Source: Acidobacteriaceae bacterium | Lineage (GTDB): Bacteria; Acidobacteriota; Terriglobia; Terriglobales; Acidobacteriaceae | DNA: 64,000 nt | Assembly (NCBI GenBank): GCA_025462735.1 | Contig: JAOAPC010000022.1 | Location: 62,001 to 126,000, forward strand | Reading direction: 5' to 3' | Shown: in pieces, positions 17,816 to 27,012 of the stretch | Layout: every line of letters starts with the position of its first letter | Position numbering within the stretch: position 1 is the first letter of the stretch | Translations under genes and position numbers: made by a program | The notes under the pieces: generated by a model | Databases searched by the model: none | The model's input: only the letters and a program-made list of their open reading frames with translations | What the model was told of the DNA's origin: nothing

Positions 17816-18283
17816 TTACTCATGGCTTTTAAGCAGGTGGGCCTTATATGCGTACAGCACTGCCAGCAGCGGCGCCGCCGCCAGTACGCCCCAAAACGGC
17901 CACACAATTCCCAGCACAATCGGTGCAAGGATCGATGCCCAGACCGGCACCTTTGCAGTCCTCCTCATAATGTATGGCTGCAGCAAAAATCCATCGACCA
18001 CCACAATGATCGCGTACAGGGCCAGAACACTCGCGGGATGCCGCCAATCTCTAAATGTCACGACCGCGGTAAACACCGGCCCCAGCAAACTCAGCACGGG
18101 GCCAAGATGTGGCACGATCTGCAGCAATGCTGCTAATACTGCCCACAATGGATAAAACGGAATGTGCAGAAAATAAAGTCCAGCCAGCCACAGCGCTCCT
18201 ACAGCGAGTGAATCCTGGATCTGCGCGATGGCCCAGCTCTTAAGTGCGCTGCCGGTGATCCGCAGATGATCGTCGAAGGCCAT
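17816..18283 (-). CDS. Truncated AI-2E family permease (C-terminal half only)
   Basis: A 155-residue integral membrane protein matching only the C-terminal half of AI-2E transporters (usually 330-370 residues). It has the hydrophobic helices, PFYPLWAVLAALLQIVPHLGP and VVDGFLLQPYIMRR, which are the conserved family features. The N-terminal four or so helices are absent. The frame upstream stays open for 25 codons (no ATG/GTG/TTG) up to the fabH stop, which is in the same frame, and the ATG has no clear Shine-Dalgarno. It may be a decayed remnant or a minimal permease, and the family's substrate is unsettled in any case. Confidence 0.6.
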   Translation of the reverse strand: MAFDDHLRITGSALKSWAIAQIQDSLAVGALWLAGLYFLHIPFYPLWAVLAALLQIVPHLGPVLSLLGPVFTAVVTFRDWRHPASVLALYAIIVVVDGFLLQPYIMRRTAKVPVWASILAPIVLGIVWPFWGVLAAAPLLAVLYAYKAHLLKSHE

Positions 18284-18358
18284 TGGCGGTCTTTTATCTT
18301 TTGCCGGTTGAGCCGATGCCGGTTGAACCGAAATGCGGGGGGAACTGGGAGATGAAAT

Positions 18359-19354
18359 CTAAATCGTCCAGCACAGTAAAGTCGCGCCAACTGTGAATCC
18401 GGCGCCCACCGAAGCCAGCAGCACCAGGTTGCCCTTCTTCAGTCTCCCGTCCTCACGTGCCGTGTGCATGGCCAGCGGAATCGTCCCCGCCGTCGTATTT
18501 CCGTAGCGGTCAATATTGATGACCACGCTTTCCGGTTTCAGTCCCAGCCGTTCCGCAGTTGCATTAATGATGCGTTGGTTCGCCTGATGCGGAATAAAGC
18601 AGTCGATGTCGCTAGCCTTCACGCCATTTCTCTGAAGCAGCGTTTCGCAAACGTCTGCCATCTTTCGTACCGCAAACTTGAACACCGCCTGCCCATCCTG
18701 ATGCACATAGTGCATCTTCTTTTCTACCGTCTCATGCGTCGCAGGATGCAGGCTGCCTCCGCCGGGCATATATAAGGAGCACGCTCCGGAGCCATCCACC
18801 TCATGCACAAAGTCGATCAGTCCCAAACCGTCTTCCGAGCGCTCCAAAATCACGGCTCCGGCGCCATCGCCAAAAAGAATGCAGGTCGCCCGGTCGGTGT
18901 AGTCCAGAATCGACGACATCACGTCGGCGCCGATCACCAACACCTTCTTATGCGCGCCGGTCTGGATAAACTGAGCGCCCGTCTGCAACGCGTAAAGAAA
19001 TGCCGAGCACGCCGCCGACAAATCGAATCCCCACGCCCCCTTCGCCCCTAACTTGTGCTGCACTAAACACGCCGTAGAAGGGAACAGCATGTCGGGAGTG
19101 ACCGTGGCCACCACAATAGCTTCAATTTCACTGGCATCCATGCCGCGTTCGGCCAAGGCGGTCTTTGCCGCCTCCGTCGCCAGGTCGCTGGTGGCCACGC
19201 CTTTGCCTACGACGTGACGCTCGCGAATTCCAGTGCGGCTGGTGATCCATTCGTCCGAAGTCTCGACTATCTTCTCGAAGTCCCGGTTGGTCATGACCCG
19301 GGGAGGCACATAAGTCCCCAGGGCCGTAATTTTCGCGCGCGCAACGTTATTCAA
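18359..19354 (-). CDS. fabH: 3-oxoacyl-[acyl-carrier-protein] synthase III
   Basis: Starts type II fatty-acid synthesis by condensing acetyl-CoA (or a branched primer) with malonyl-ACP. The 331-residue thiolase-fold protein shows the Cys-His-Asn triad: [25 protein letters not shown] and [12 protein letters not shown]. The start is a TTG at 19354 with an AGGAG Shine-Dalgarno about 10 bases upstream; length agrees with the family. The isolated position, away from a fab cluster, is unremarkable. Confidence 0.95.
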   Translation of the reverse strand: MNNVARAKITALGTYVPPRVMTNRDFEKIVETSDEWITSRTGIRERHVVGKGVATSDLATEAAKTALAERGMDASEIEAIVVATVTPDMLFPSTACLVQHKLGAKGAWGFDLSAACSAFLYALQTGAQFIQTGAHKKVLVIGADVMSSILDYTDRATCILFGDGAGAVILERSEDGLGLIDFVHEVDGSGACSLYMPGGGSLHPATHETVEKKMHYVHQDGQAVFKFAVRKMADVCETLLQRNGVKASDIDCFIPHQANQRIINATAERLGLKPESVVINIDRYGNTTAGTIPLAMHTAREDGRLKKGNLVLLASVGAGFTVGATLLCWTI

Positions 19355-19464
19355 TCGAAGCGATCTCCTGCTGAATAATGAACGTTTATTGTACGCAGCG
19401 GTTCTGGAAACTCCAACCGGAGCGCATATTCAAGGTTAATTGTCGGGGAAAGAAGAAAGCATTT

Positions 19465-19572
19465 AGCCAGGCACCGGCGACCCACTGCACACGCAAGAGC
19501 CCGTTACCGTTGCTTCCTTCCGGACCTGGCGGGGTTGGCGGGAAGGCGTCGCGCGGGACCGATGCCTGACTA
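19465..19572 (-). ncRNA. ffs: Signal recognition particle RNA, small bacterial (4.5S) type
   Basis: The minus strand carries the domain IV signature CAGGTCCGGAAGGAAGCAAC, with the GGAAG tetraloop and asymmetric loop characteristic of SRP RNA. The ends pair: CAGGCATCGG near 19570 with CCGGTGCCTG near 19467. This gives a single hairpin of about 105 nucleotides, the compact form without an Alu domain. The RNA binds Ffh and targets nascent membrane proteins. Exact ends are estimated from the terminal pairing. Confidence 0.9.
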
Positions 19573-19679
19573 ACTAATTCTAGCAAAGGCTTTGTCTCCG
19601 CCCGGCCAGCACGTCCAACACTCTTCCGTACCCTTTACCTTCTTCGTGAATTCCGCAACAATTAAGCGGATACACTCGA

Positions 19680-21857
19680 ATGGCCCTGCACACCACGGCT
19701 CCGCACGGGAAAGACATCACCCTCGCAGCCGCCATCCGCCGCTACTTCGACGTGGTGCTCTATCTTTTGATCTTCACCGGATTCGGGACCCTGGCCTCGA
19801 CCGGCCGTCTCGATCTCGCAACCGTTCTGGTCGTGACCTCGGCGCTGCTTTATCGCGGATATATCCTCGCCCACCGCCGCCAAGTAATCCTTTCTGAGCG
19901 CTGGACCAATCTTCTGACTATTGCCTGCGTGGGTTTTTTCATCGCCGACGATTTTCTGATCTCGCGCGCATTCCTGGGCGCAACCGTCCACTTAGTGCTG
20001 TTCGTCATGCTGGTACGCTTGTTTTCCGCTCAACGCGATCGCGATCATTATTTCCTGGCTGTGCTTTCGTTTCTGATGGTGCTCGCGGCAGCTGTACTGA
20101 CGGTCGATAGCACCTTTCTTTTTGCCCTTGCCGGATTCATTCTGCTCGCCGTTGCGGCGTTCATCTTGATGGAGATGATGCACTCGCTGAAAAAGTCAGC
20201 GGTCCTGGCCCGGGATCCTCGCGTGCAGAGTGCCCACCGGAAACTTTCTTTCGCAATCGTCGCGATTGCGCCTGTGCTGCTTCTTCTCATCCTGATAGGA
20301 GCCTCCGGCATCTTCTTTCTTCTGCCGCGCGTTTCCGCCAGATTCATGAGCGCCGAAACCGGCGCCAATGACATCACCATGGGCTTCTCAGCCCGGGTCG
20401 AACTCGGGCGTATAGGACAAATCCAGCAGTCCAAAACCGTGGTCATGCATGTAGCCATTGATGGGGACTCATTCGGCGCCTTTGCCCCCAAGTTGCGCGG
20501 TGTTGCCTTGAATCGTTTCGATGGTCGCACTTGGTCGAATACCAGCGGAAAGAGAACTGTTTTCCGCGGCTCCGATGGCCGCTTCGATCTTGCTTTACGC
20601 AATTCGCAAGTCGCTCCCGCACGTGGTCGCAGCATCCACTATCGCGTTACCATGGAACCGTTTGTGACTGAAGTGTTTTTTCTTCTTGCCGAACCCCAGT
20701 CTCTCGAAGGCACCTACCGCGCCGTCTCCGAAGACTCTGACGGCGACGTCTTCGATCTCGACAACGAGCATCCCGTCACGCGATACGAAGCGAACTCTGA
20801 GATCAGGACTCCCAGTCGAAAATCCATCCAGTTAACTGGTGATTCCTACCCGGCTCAGATTCAGCAGGATTACCTGCAATTGCCGACGCTGGATCCCCGT
20901 ATTAAGCCTTTGACCGAGAAAGTCGTATCTGCCGCCACAACGCCTTACACCCGTGCCACGGCGATCGAAAATTACCTGCGGACCCATTACGGATACACCT
21001 TGCAGCTCGCTAGCTCCACCCCTGCCGATCCTGTCGCTGATTTCCTCTTTGTACGACGCCATGGGCACTGCGAGTATTTTTCCTCAGCCATGGCCGTTAT
21101 GCTTCGCGTAGTCGGAATTCCTGCGCGCGTGGTCAATGGATTTGCCGGCGGCGAGTTTAACGACATCAATTCGCAATACGTCATCCGCGCCAGTGACGCC
21201 CATTCCTGGGTCGAGGCCTACATCCCCGGCGAAGGATGGCTCGCCTTCGATCCCACCCCAGGCGGCGGAAATGGGCAGCCTCATTCGCAATGGGACCGCC
21301 TGATGCTTTACGTGGACGCCATGTCTTCGTTCTGGCGCGAGTGGGTAGTGAATTACGATCTCGCCCACCAGCTTCGCCTCACTCAGGATGCAACTCACGG
21401 CAGCCGCGCCATCGTTGGTCAGGCGCAATCATGGGGCCGCATTCACTATGACAGGATGTTGGCATGGGCGCGCTACGCTGAAGCCCGGCTTGGCGCTTCC
21501 ACTGTTAAGTGGGGCGTGCGTACCGTTGTAGCCGTCGCTCTATGTCTGCTGATCATCAGCATTCCGCGCCTGCTCTTGCTGTTTCAGAAAATCCGTGTTG
21601 CGCGGCGTCCACGCCAGGCTCCGCGACTGGCCGCCAGCATCTGGTACGAACGCATGCTGCGCCAGACTGCAAAACGCGGCTGGACAAAATCTCCTGCGCA
21701 AACTCCAGAGGAATTTGCCTCGCTCATCACTGATAACACAATCAAGTGCCACGTCTCAGACTTCACTGAGCATTACGAGCGCGCCCGCTTCGGCAACTCC
21801 GCCGAAGATGTCTCCCGCCTCCCCGAGCTCTACGAAGAAATCAAAACTGCACGCTAG
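19680..21857 (+). CDS. Membrane transglutaminase-like protein (DUF3488 / TgpA-like)
   Basis: A 725-residue inner-membrane protein. The first 220 residues hold several hydrophobic helices (DUF3488-type). A periplasmic transglutaminase-like core follows near residues 460-530, with a Cys-His-Asp triad visible in HGHCEYFSSAMAVMLR, DAHSWVEAYIPG and LAFDPTPGG. A single helix near residue 615 leads to a cytoplasmic tail. TgpA-like proteins usually sit next to DUF58 and MoxR genes, but here those are absent. The ATG at 19680 has a weak GCGGA upstream. Function of the family in cells is poorly known. Confidence 0.85.
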   Translation: MALHTTAPHGKDITLAAAIRRYFDVVLYLLIFTGFGTLASTGRLDLATVLVVTSALLYRGYILAHRRQVILSERWTNLLTIACVGFFIADDFLISRAFLGATVHLVLFVMLVRLFSAQRDRDHYFLAVLSFLMVLAAAVLTVDSTFLFALAGFILLAVAAFILMEMMHSLKKSAVLARDPRVQSAHRKLSFAIVAIAPVLLLLILIGASGIFFLLPRVSARFMSAETGANDITMGFSARVELGRIGQIQQSKTVVMHVAIDGDSFGAFAPKLRGVALNRFDGRTWSNTSGKRTVFRGSDGRFDLALRNSQVAPARGRSIHYRVTMEPFVTEVFFLLAEPQSLEGTYRAVSEDSDGDVFDLDNEHPVTRYEANSEIRTPSRKSIQLTGDSYPAQIQQDYLQLPTLDPRIKPLTEKVVSAATTPYTRATAIENYLRTHYGYTLQLASSTPADPVADFLFVRRHGHCEYFSSAMAVMLRVVGIPARVVNGFAGGEFNDINSQYVIRASDAHSWVEAYIPGEGWLAFDPTPGGGNGQPHSQWDRLMLYVDAMSSFWREWVVNYDLAHQLRLTQDATHGSRAIVGQAQSWGRIHYDRMLAWARYAEARLGASTVKWGVRTVVAVALCLLIISIPRLLLLFQKIRVARRPRQAPRLAASIWYERMLRQTAKRGWTKSPAQTPEEFASLITDNTIKCHVSDFTEHYERARFGNSAEDVSRLPELYEEIKTAR

Positions 21858-22516
21858 CGACAGCTATCCCTGGCCAAGTCCATTCGACACTCCGTCAAGA
21901 TCAGCGATGCCCGTGTGGGTCGGACATTCTTGTCCGACAAGGTCTTTGGCAACACAGGGGGATGCGCACAAGTTCACTCGCGCCGACTCCTTCGGTACAA
22001 CGTCTAGAACGCGACCGGCGGGAGCGGCTAGCGGAGGTTGTATCAGGGCACGGCTTCAGCCGTGCCGATATCCCACAACGAGTTGTCATCCCGAACCCCG
22101 CCCTCTCAGGGCGGGAGAGGGACCCGACGATGCCTGTGCATCCGCAGAGCCGACTGCCCAGAGCGCCACTGCAGCGAGAGCAAGTACGCTCCCTCGTCGA
22201 ACGCACTCGCGAAAGGAAGGTTTGTATCAGGGCACGGCTTCAGCCGTGCCGATCGGCGTGCGCTTCCAACAAAACGCGACCGAAGGGAGCGGCCAAAATG
22301 CTTCCTGATTCTCCACCGGACTGCTCTAACATCTGTCCCAGAATCAGCGATGTCCGTGTGGGTCGGACATTCTTGTCCGACAACCCTGATTTGATAAATC
22401 AGGAGGGCACGGCTTCAGCTGTGCCAATATCATTCGCCTTTCACATAAAACGCGACCGAAGGGAGCGAACTCCTACGAATTACAATGAGACCTGATGGCT
22501 GAAAGCTGATTTCCAT
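21858..22516. repeat. 659-base intergenic region made of interspersed short repeats
   Basis: No gene is credible here. The region holds two copies of a repeat containing GTGTGGGTCGGACATTCTTG (21913-21940 and 22356-22383), each preceded by ATCAGCGATG. It also holds three copies of the palindrome GGCACGGCTTCAGCCGTGCC (22047-22066, 22231-22250, and 22406-22425 with one change). An ACGCGACCG..GGGAGCG motif appears at about 22009, 22273 and 22449. These look like REP-type elements. Several recur elsewhere in the window. Confidence 0.75.
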
Positions 22517-23086
22517 ATGAAAATCGGAGTTCTAGCCCTCCAGGGCGATTTCGACGCGCACCGCAAACGGCTCGAAGAGCTGGGCGCCGAAGTTGTGCTC
22601 GTCAAAAAGCCCAGCCAGTTGGATGAAATTGACGGCCTCATTATCCCCGGCGGCGAATCAAGCACATTCCTGAAACTCCTTGGCAAGACCGGGTTCGCCG
22701 AGCTGAAAGAATTCGTTCGCCTGAAACCGACCTTTGGCACCTGCGCGGGCGCGATCCTTCTTGCCAAAGAGGTCGAAAATCCTGCACAAACCGGACTCGG
22801 CGCACTCGACATTGGCATCCGCCGCAACGCATACGGCCGGCAACTCGAGAGCTCCATTCGCGAAGGCATATTCCGCGGCACGCCTATCGAGATGGTATTC
22901 ATCCGGGCGCCAAAAATTGAGCGTCTGGGACCGGAAGTTGAAGTGCTCGCTACAGAAGGGAAGGACCCAGTCGTCGTCCGCCAGGGCAAGACCATGGCCG
23001 CCACCTTCCATCCCGAGTTGACCGACGATACCCGGGTACACCAGTCATTCCTGGATCTCGTGCAGAACGGCAAAAGGCATAAGTAA
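22517..23086 (+). CDS. pdxT: Pyridoxal 5'-phosphate synthase glutaminase subunit
   Basis: Hydrolyses glutamine and feeds ammonia to PdxS in the ribose 5-phosphate-dependent vitamin B6 pathway. The 189-residue class I glutamine amidotransferase shows IGVLALQGDFDAH, IIPGGESSTFLKL, the nucleophile in FGTCAGAILLA and the His/Glu pair in TFHPELTDD. Its partner pdxS is not in the window. In many bacteria the two are adjacent, so this copy is separated from it. No strong Shine-Dalgarno precedes the ATG at 22517. Confidence 0.95.
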   Translation: MKIGVLALQGDFDAHRKRLEELGAEVVLVKKPSQLDEIDGLIIPGGESSTFLKLLGKTGFAELKEFVRLKPTFGTCAGAILLAKEVENPAQTGLGALDIGIRRNAYGRQLESSIREGIFRGTPIEMVFIRAPKIERLGPEVEVLATEGKDPVVVRQGKTMAATFHPELTDDTRVHQSFLDLVQNGKRHK

Positions 23087-23215
23087 CGTCTGTGCAGTAT
23101 TAACCAAACGTCAACCGCATTTTCCCGTGAAAACTAATTTCTAAGTTCGGCATTCCCTTTAGTTACTTGTGACACTCCCTTGAATCACGGCACAATGCCC
23201 AAAACGGGAGGATCT

Positions 23216-23617
23216 ATGAGCAAAGCAATCCGGACTATTCTGACCGTTATCGTCACCCTGGCGCTGTGCAGCGTATTGACCATGGCCCAGGCTACCGGTA
23301 ACGATAAGAAAACCACGACCAAAACAACCACTAAAGCAACCAATCAGGAACACCACAGCCGTCTTTCAAAAGCGGCGTTCTGGAAACACAAAGACAGTGA
23401 CCAGAACGGGAAATCAGTCAAGGCAAAGAAGGCGCCGTCCAAAAAGGCTCCTGCGAAGACCTCGCAAAAGTCAGCTAAGACAGCGCAGCTGAAGCCGGCC
23501 AAGATGACTACTGGCAAGAAAGATCAGAAGCACGCTAGCAAGACCACCAAAGCCTCGACTAAGAAGGCGACAGCCAAGGCAACAGCGAACAAGACGAAGC
23601 CGCAACCGAAGGCGTAA
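23216..23617 (+). CDS. Small secreted Lys/Thr/Ala-rich basic protein
   Basis: A 133-residue protein with a signal peptide (MSKAIRTILTVIVTLALCSV...MAQA). It then has a low-complexity, strongly basic tail of Lys, Ala, Thr and Ser with repeated KKAP and KATAK patterns, resembling histone-H1-like tails. The ATG at 23216 is preceded by GGGAGG at a good distance; a longer frame from 23180 is not needed. No family was recognised. A cell-envelope or polyanion-binding role is only a guess from composition. Confidence 0.65.
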   Translation: MSKAIRTILTVIVTLALCSVLTMAQATGNDKKTTTKTTTKATNQEHHSRLSKAAFWKHKDSDQNGKSVKAKKAPSKKAPAKTSQKSAKTAQLKPAKMTTGKKDQKHASKTTKASTKKATAKATANKTKPQPKA

Positions 23618-23766
23618 AAGTCCGCTGCCAGCTCGCTGAAGCAATAGCTTCAAAGACCTCGCGTGCAGCTCTAACTTCAAGCGTTTCGCAGGTTCATATG
23701 CGGAGCGCTTTGAAGCAGAGCTACAGCGATTCGTCTCTCAAACTCTAGCAACCAGGAAATCGCTCA

Positions 23767-24285
23767 TTAGTCTTCATGCGACTCGGGCTGTTTGACGGTC
23801 CTAACTACACCGTTTACGGGTTGGGGTCCGAAATGTGCAACCGCATCGCCGCCGAAGGTCAACTTAATGTTCGAGTAGGCGACGGTGTTTCCACCTGTGA
23901 TATCTATCTGCACGGTAGACGATCCTCCAAAAGGCGGCGGGTAGCTTCCGTTCCCGGTAATCGTGGCCGTGCCGGTCACCCTAAAGCCATTCGTTAGGGA
24001 TGTTACTACTCCATCCACAAGCGTGATGTGGTGGGTATGCGCGTTGCGTGCTGTAGGAGTACTCAAGCCCATGGTCAGAGCGGCCGAAAAATCGGCGGTC
24101 CCAGAGTCACCCTTCACTCTCAGTGACCACTCGCCGCGAACCTCCCACGCGCCACTTGTTGCGGGGGTGTAGTCATTAAACAGTCCGCTAAGCTTCGCTT
24201 GTGTCGGAGCTTGCGCCAGCGCTCCCATACTTATTACCAACAGGACCCCAATCTGTGCCACCAACCAAAAACCTTTGCTCCTCAT
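23767..24285 (-). CDS. Hypothetical exported protein
   Basis: A 172-residue protein beginning with a clear signal peptide (MRSKGFWLVAQIGVLLVISMG...AQA). The mature part is beta-rich and has HTHHITLVDG, FRVTGTATITGNGSYPPPFG and DITGGNTVAYSNIKLTFGG. No enzyme motif or known domain was recognised. It is convergent with the basic secreted protein and divergent from the wHTH-TPR regulator. Confidence 0.6.
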   Translation of the reverse strand: MRSKGFWLVAQIGVLLVISMGALAQAPTQAKLSGLFNDYTPATSGAWEVRGEWSLRVKGDSGTADFSAALTMGLSTPTARNAHTHHITLVDGVVTSLTNGFRVTGTATITGNGSYPPPFGGSSTVQIDITGGNTVAYSNIKLTFGGDAVAHFGPQPVNGVVRTVKQPESHED

Positions 24286-24564
24286 GAACAGACCTCCAAG
24301 TCTGAGTTACCGCCTGCACTTATCGTTCATCGCGCCTGGCGTTGCAATGCAGGTTCTATGAAGGACAGATAAATCTCAGGTAACCCGCTAAGTTGCTGCT
24401 GGAGTTGCTTCTTATGGGATACTGGGGCATCATTTCAGCAACGCACGTCCTCCTCGTGCAGGGGATTTACGGCCCAAGAATTCCATTTCGGCGATTTCAC
24501 ACTCGACCAGTCCCGTTATCAGCTCCAACGCGGCGACCGCGTCCTGCGCCTGGAAAAAATCCCG

Positions 24565-26394
24565 ATGGAGCTACTTATCTTGCTGGTCCAACGGCGCGGG
24601 GAGTTAGTGTCCCGCGAAGAGATTGCTGGCTTCCTCTGGGGCAAGGACGTCTTCCTTGATGTCGACCACAGCATTAATACCGCTATCCGCAAAATCCGCG
24701 TCGTGCTGCGGGACGACCCTGAGAAGCCTCAATTCGTAGAGACTGTGATAGGGAAGGGATACCGCTTTGCTGCCCCGGTCGTCTCCAACAATGGCGATTC
24801 CAACCCGCAACTGCAGCCACTCCCATCGCCAACTGAAGTAGCTCAGTCGCCTGAAGTGCTACCCGCGCCTTCGGCATTGCCGAGCAGTGCGCGAATCATT
24901 CCCCTCAGCCTGAAGTTGATACTCGGTGGAGTCGCGGTCCTCGTATTGTTCGCCCTCGGTTTAGTCCTCAACCGCGTCCGTAGTTTGAAGGGGACGACGC
25001 AGCCCGCTATCTCGTCCCTGGCCGTATTGCCTCTTAAAAACCTTTCCGGCGACCCAACCCAGGATTACCTTGCAGACGGCATTACCGAGGCCCTGATTGG
25101 ACGCCTCTCCAGGATTCACGATCTCCGCGTCATTTCCCGCACGTCGGTGATGACTTTCAAAGACTCACATGTCTCCGCGCCAGAGATCGCTAGAACCCTG
25201 CACGTCGATGCCATTGTCGAAGGCTCTGTAATACGCGAAGGCAGCCAGGTTCGCGTTACTGTTCAACTGATTCGCGGAGACACCGACGCGCACATTTGGG
25301 CAGAAGAGTACCAGCAAGAATATCGAAGCATTCTTGCCTTAACCGAAGAGGTGGCGCGGACCATCGCCCAGCAAATCAAGATCAGGATCACACCTCAGGA
25401 GCAAGTGGATCTCGCAGGGGCGCGCGCGGTCGATCCCCAAGTGCACGAGAGCTACCTGAAGGGTCGCTACTACTTCAATCAGCGGACCGAGGACTCGCTG
25501 AATAAAAGCATTGAGTACTTTCAACAGGCAATCGCCAAGGATCCGACCTACGCCTCGGCTTATTGCGGATTAGCTGATGCGTACGCGGTGCTCGGATTTC
25601 GTGGTGGTGTTCCGTCGAAAGACGCCCTGTCGCGAGCGAAAACAGCAGCGCAGAAAGCCATCGAACTAGATGACACTTTAGGCGAAGCGCACGCGTCTCT
25701 CGCATTCATCGCCGAAACTCATGAGTGGGATTGGGCGACAGCCGAGCGGGAATACAAGCGCGCCCTCGAACTCAACCCGGGTGATGCCCGCGCGCACCAC
25801 TGGTACGCGGGCTATCTGATGTACGTGGGCCGATTCGACGAGGGGATCGCCGAGGCCAAGCGTGCCCGCGACCTTGATCCGCTGTCCTTGCCGGTCAACA
25901 ATGCCCTGGCTGGCAGGCTACTCGTAGCGGGTCGTGTCGACGAGGCCCTGCAGCAATTGCGAGAAACCTTGGAGATGAATCCCCATTTTGCGCCAGCCCA
26001 CCAGACCCTTGGCTGGGCGTACCTGAACAAGGGAAAGCACGAGGAGGCCATTCAGGAATTTCAACAGGCGCTACAACTCTCCGGAACCGACGATAAGGAC
26101 ATCATGCTGGATCTCGGCTTTGCCTACGCAGCAGCCGGCAACCGAGAGCAGGCGCGCAAGATACTAGCAAATCTGAAGGAACTACACCAGCGAGGACTTG
26201 TGCCATCCGGTTCAATTGCAATTCTCTATGGCGCCTTGGGTGAGTTGAACCAGGCTTTCGCCTGGTTGGATAAGGCTTACGATGAGCGTGACCCCGAACT
26301 TACCTATCTCAAAGTGCCCGGCCGCAGGTTCGAACCCCTCCGCCACGACGCGCGGTATCAGCAGCTAGTGCATCGCATCGGCTTCCCGGGATAA
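24565..26394 (+). CDS. Winged-helix / TolB-like / TPR transmembrane regulator with a damaged 5' end
   Basis: A membrane-spanning regulator. The N-terminal CadC/ToxR-type winged helix (SREEIAGFLWGKDVFLDVDH, RKIRVVLRDD, VIGKGYRFAAPV) is followed by one membrane helix (about residues 110-132). Then comes a TolB/FlgO-like domain (SSLAVLPLKNLSGDPTQDYL...) and at least four TPR units (CGLADAYAVLG, AHHWYAGYLMYVG, APAHQTLGWAYLNKGK). The first strands of the winged helix (EFHFGDFTLDQSRYQLQRGD) are encoded upstream at 24478-24537 in the same frame. Between the preceding stop (24370-24372) and the ATG at 24565 that frame has no ATG, GTG or TTG. A frame change, sequence error or rare start is therefore likely and the annotated start is a minimum. 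Confidence 0.75.
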   Translation: MELLILLVQRRGELVSREEIAGFLWGKDVFLDVDHSINTAIRKIRVVLRDDPEKPQFVETVIGKGYRFAAPVVSNNGDSNPQLQPLPSPTEVAQSPEVLPAPSALPSSARIIPLSLKLILGGVAVLVLFALGLVLNRVRSLKGTTQPAISSLAVLPLKNLSGDPTQDYLADGITEALIGRLSRIHDLRVISRTSVMTFKDSHVSAPEIARTLHVDAIVEGSVIREGSQVRVTVQLIRGDTDAHIWAEEYQQEYRSILALTEEVARTIAQQIKIRITPQEQVDLAGARAVDPQVHESYLKGRYYFNQRTEDSLNKSIEYFQQAIAKDPTYASAYCGLADAYAVLGFRGGVPSKDALSRAKTAAQKAIELDDTLGEAHASLAFIAETHEWDWATAEREYKRALELNPGDARAHHWYAGYLMYVGRFDEGIAEAKRARDLDPLSLPVNNALAGRLLVAGRVDEALQQLRETLEMNPHFAPAHQTLGWAYLNKGKHEEAIQEFQQALQLSGTDDKDIMLDLGFAYAAAGNREQARKILANLKELHQRGLVPSGSIAILYGALGELNQAFAWLDKAYDERDPELTYLKVPGRRFEPLRHDARYQQLVHRIGFPG

Positions 26395-26515
26395 ACGAAA
26401 GTTGTGGCAGCCGCGGCGAATGCGTGTGATGTCCGGTTTTAGGCGCAGAACGAATGGTGAATCCGATCCCCCGATTTGTTTCCTGCTCGGATTCGTAATT
26501 GCAACAACTGATATT

Positions 26516-26635
26516 TTACGACCGAAAAACTGCCAACCAGAGCGTAGACACCAGAACCATGAATATCGCTGTGCCCGCTACAAATAGCACCGCTTCGCTA
26601 AACAGGTCCGGTTTCGTCAACTCGTCTCTTCGCAT
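26516..26635 (-). CDS. Candidate 39-residue single-helix membrane protein
   Basis: Too short for standard calling but has good features. An ATG at 26635 follows a G-rich GGGGGTGCA. The peptide starts MRRDELTKPDLFSEAVLFVA, has an uninterrupted hydrophobic helix, and ends in a positively charged FRS before TAA. It lies alone in the 618-base gap between the wHTH-TPR gene and the DUF4097-like gene. Nothing else credible was seen in that gap. Similar tiny membrane peptides are common, but homology was not testable. Confidence 0.4.
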   Translation of the reverse strand: MRRDELTKPDLFSEAVLFVAGTAIFMVLVSTLWLAVFRS

Positions 26636-27012
26636 TGCACCCCCAGCTCGTTGATCCAAGCACTTTTCAATGACATCATCTCGCGTAGTGCCTCAGCATG
26701 GCGATCAGGTAGATTTCTGACTTGCGGGCTCGAAACCTAGTAGTTGGATCTGGGGCGAAAATAGTACAAAGCAAACAATGCCAGGGTAGAAGGCGCGCGC
26801 AGGGAGTCAGCTGTTTGTGATCTTCTTCGGCGCGTCCAAAAAGACCATGCTTACCGCTGCGCCCTGGTGGGCAAATCTGTTGGGCGTCAGTAAGTGATAA
26901 CGCCTGGTTACGTCAACCATGGACGGGCATGGCGGTGCTTCATCTGGTCTCAACTTAATTTTTCCAGAACTTTCATTCGCCAACCCGCGTATAGAGCTCC
27001 AGAGGATGTGAA

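Noticed and set aside
21901-22500. Frames of 100-237 codons between the transglutaminase and pdxT genes
   Set aside because: They consist of repeated palindromes in several frames. No start site or domain.
21858-22516. CRISPR array
   Set aside because: Repeats are not evenly spaced, spacers are not of constant length, and several different repeat types are mixed. No cas gene is near.
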